Source: Amycolatopsis circi (GTDB lineage Bacteria > Actinomycetota > Actinomycetes > Mycobacteriales > Pseudonocardiaceae). Taken from it: DNA of 35,838 nucleotides. The DNA lies in contig NZ_PQIA01000104.1 in assembly GCF_003385235.1 (NCBI RefSeq), forward strand, positions 1 to 35,838, in the 5' to 3' direction. Of the stretch, positions 35,742 to 35,838 are shown one piece after another; the first letter of the stretch is position 1; each line of letters opens with the position of its first letter. The translations under genes and the position numbers were made by a program. The notes under the pieces are model-generated. The model ran no database searches, had not been told where the DNA came from, and saw only the letters and a program-made list of their open reading frames with translations.

Positions 35742-35798
35742 CGGTTCGGGGGTGCTTGTCAAGGCGGGAAAGATGCCTTGACAAGCACCCCCGAACCG
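35742..35798. repeat. 57-nt palindrome downstream of rplO
   Basis: Perfect 24-bp arms (35742-35765, 35775-35798; left arm CGGTTCGGGGGTGCTTGTCA then AGGC) flank a 9-nt loop GGGAAAGAT. It is unrelated in sequence to the three-member family. It lies 75 bp beyond the rplO terminator, so it is not needed to terminate that operon. Confidence 0.88.
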
Positions 35799-35838
35799 CA
35801 GGGACTGTCGCTTATACAAATCTGCCAGCCCACGAAGC

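Overview
The window is high-GC actinobacterial chromosome. Protein sequences of RpoB, RpoC and the ribosomal proteins are close to mycobacterial ones. GTG and TTG starts are common, a leaderless-type promoter is visible, S14 is the zinc-binding form, and type VII secretion-associated and MmpS-like genes are present. Together with the accessory genes and the intergenic palindromes, this suggests Pseudonocardiaceae, probably Amycolatopsis or a close relative. The assignment is inferred; no database was searched.

Layout. 1-1486: a minus-strand AroQ-gamma chorismate mutase without a signal peptide, then about 960 bp without a gene that holds a perfect 55-nt palindrome and a near-consensus rpoB promoter. 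1487-9045: rpoB and rpoC, ended by a strong intrinsic terminator. 9122-9760: a zinc-ribbon protein with a leaderless-type start. 14038 down to 9775 (minus strand): a type VII secretion-associated gene set of a YbaB-like protein, an EspC-like protein, a WXG-type membrane protein and two related membrane proteins, the smaller of which looks like the larger with its middle removed. 14669-19732 (plus strand): an envelope set of a secreted SBP56/methanethiol-oxidase-like protein, a large polytopic membrane protein, a secreted Leu-Pro repeat protein, a tiny secreted protein and an MmpS-like lipid-transport accessory protein. 19725-20440: a GNAT acetyltransferase and a 50-aa hydrophilic protein. 20441-21199: a gene-free stretch rich in hairpins that ends in the str operon leader.

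21200-25530 is the str operon (rpsL, rpsG, fusA, tuf). 25950-35617 is the fused S10-spc operon in the order rpsJ, rplC, rplD, rplW, rplB, rpsS, rplV, rpsC, rplP, rpmC, rpsQ, rplN, rplX, rplE, rpsN, rpsH, rplF, rplR, rpsE, rpmD, rplO. Genes are packed with 1- to 4-base overlaps typical of translational coupling, and a strong terminator follows rplO.

Together the window encodes the beta and beta' subunits of RNA polymerase, two elongation factors and 23 ribosomal proteins. Two accessory envelope/secretion islands lie between the rpo and str operons. The most notable non-coding signals are a nearly identical 28-nt block with a small hairpin in the leaders of both the rpsL and rpsJ operons, and a family of three long palindromes sharing the same core.
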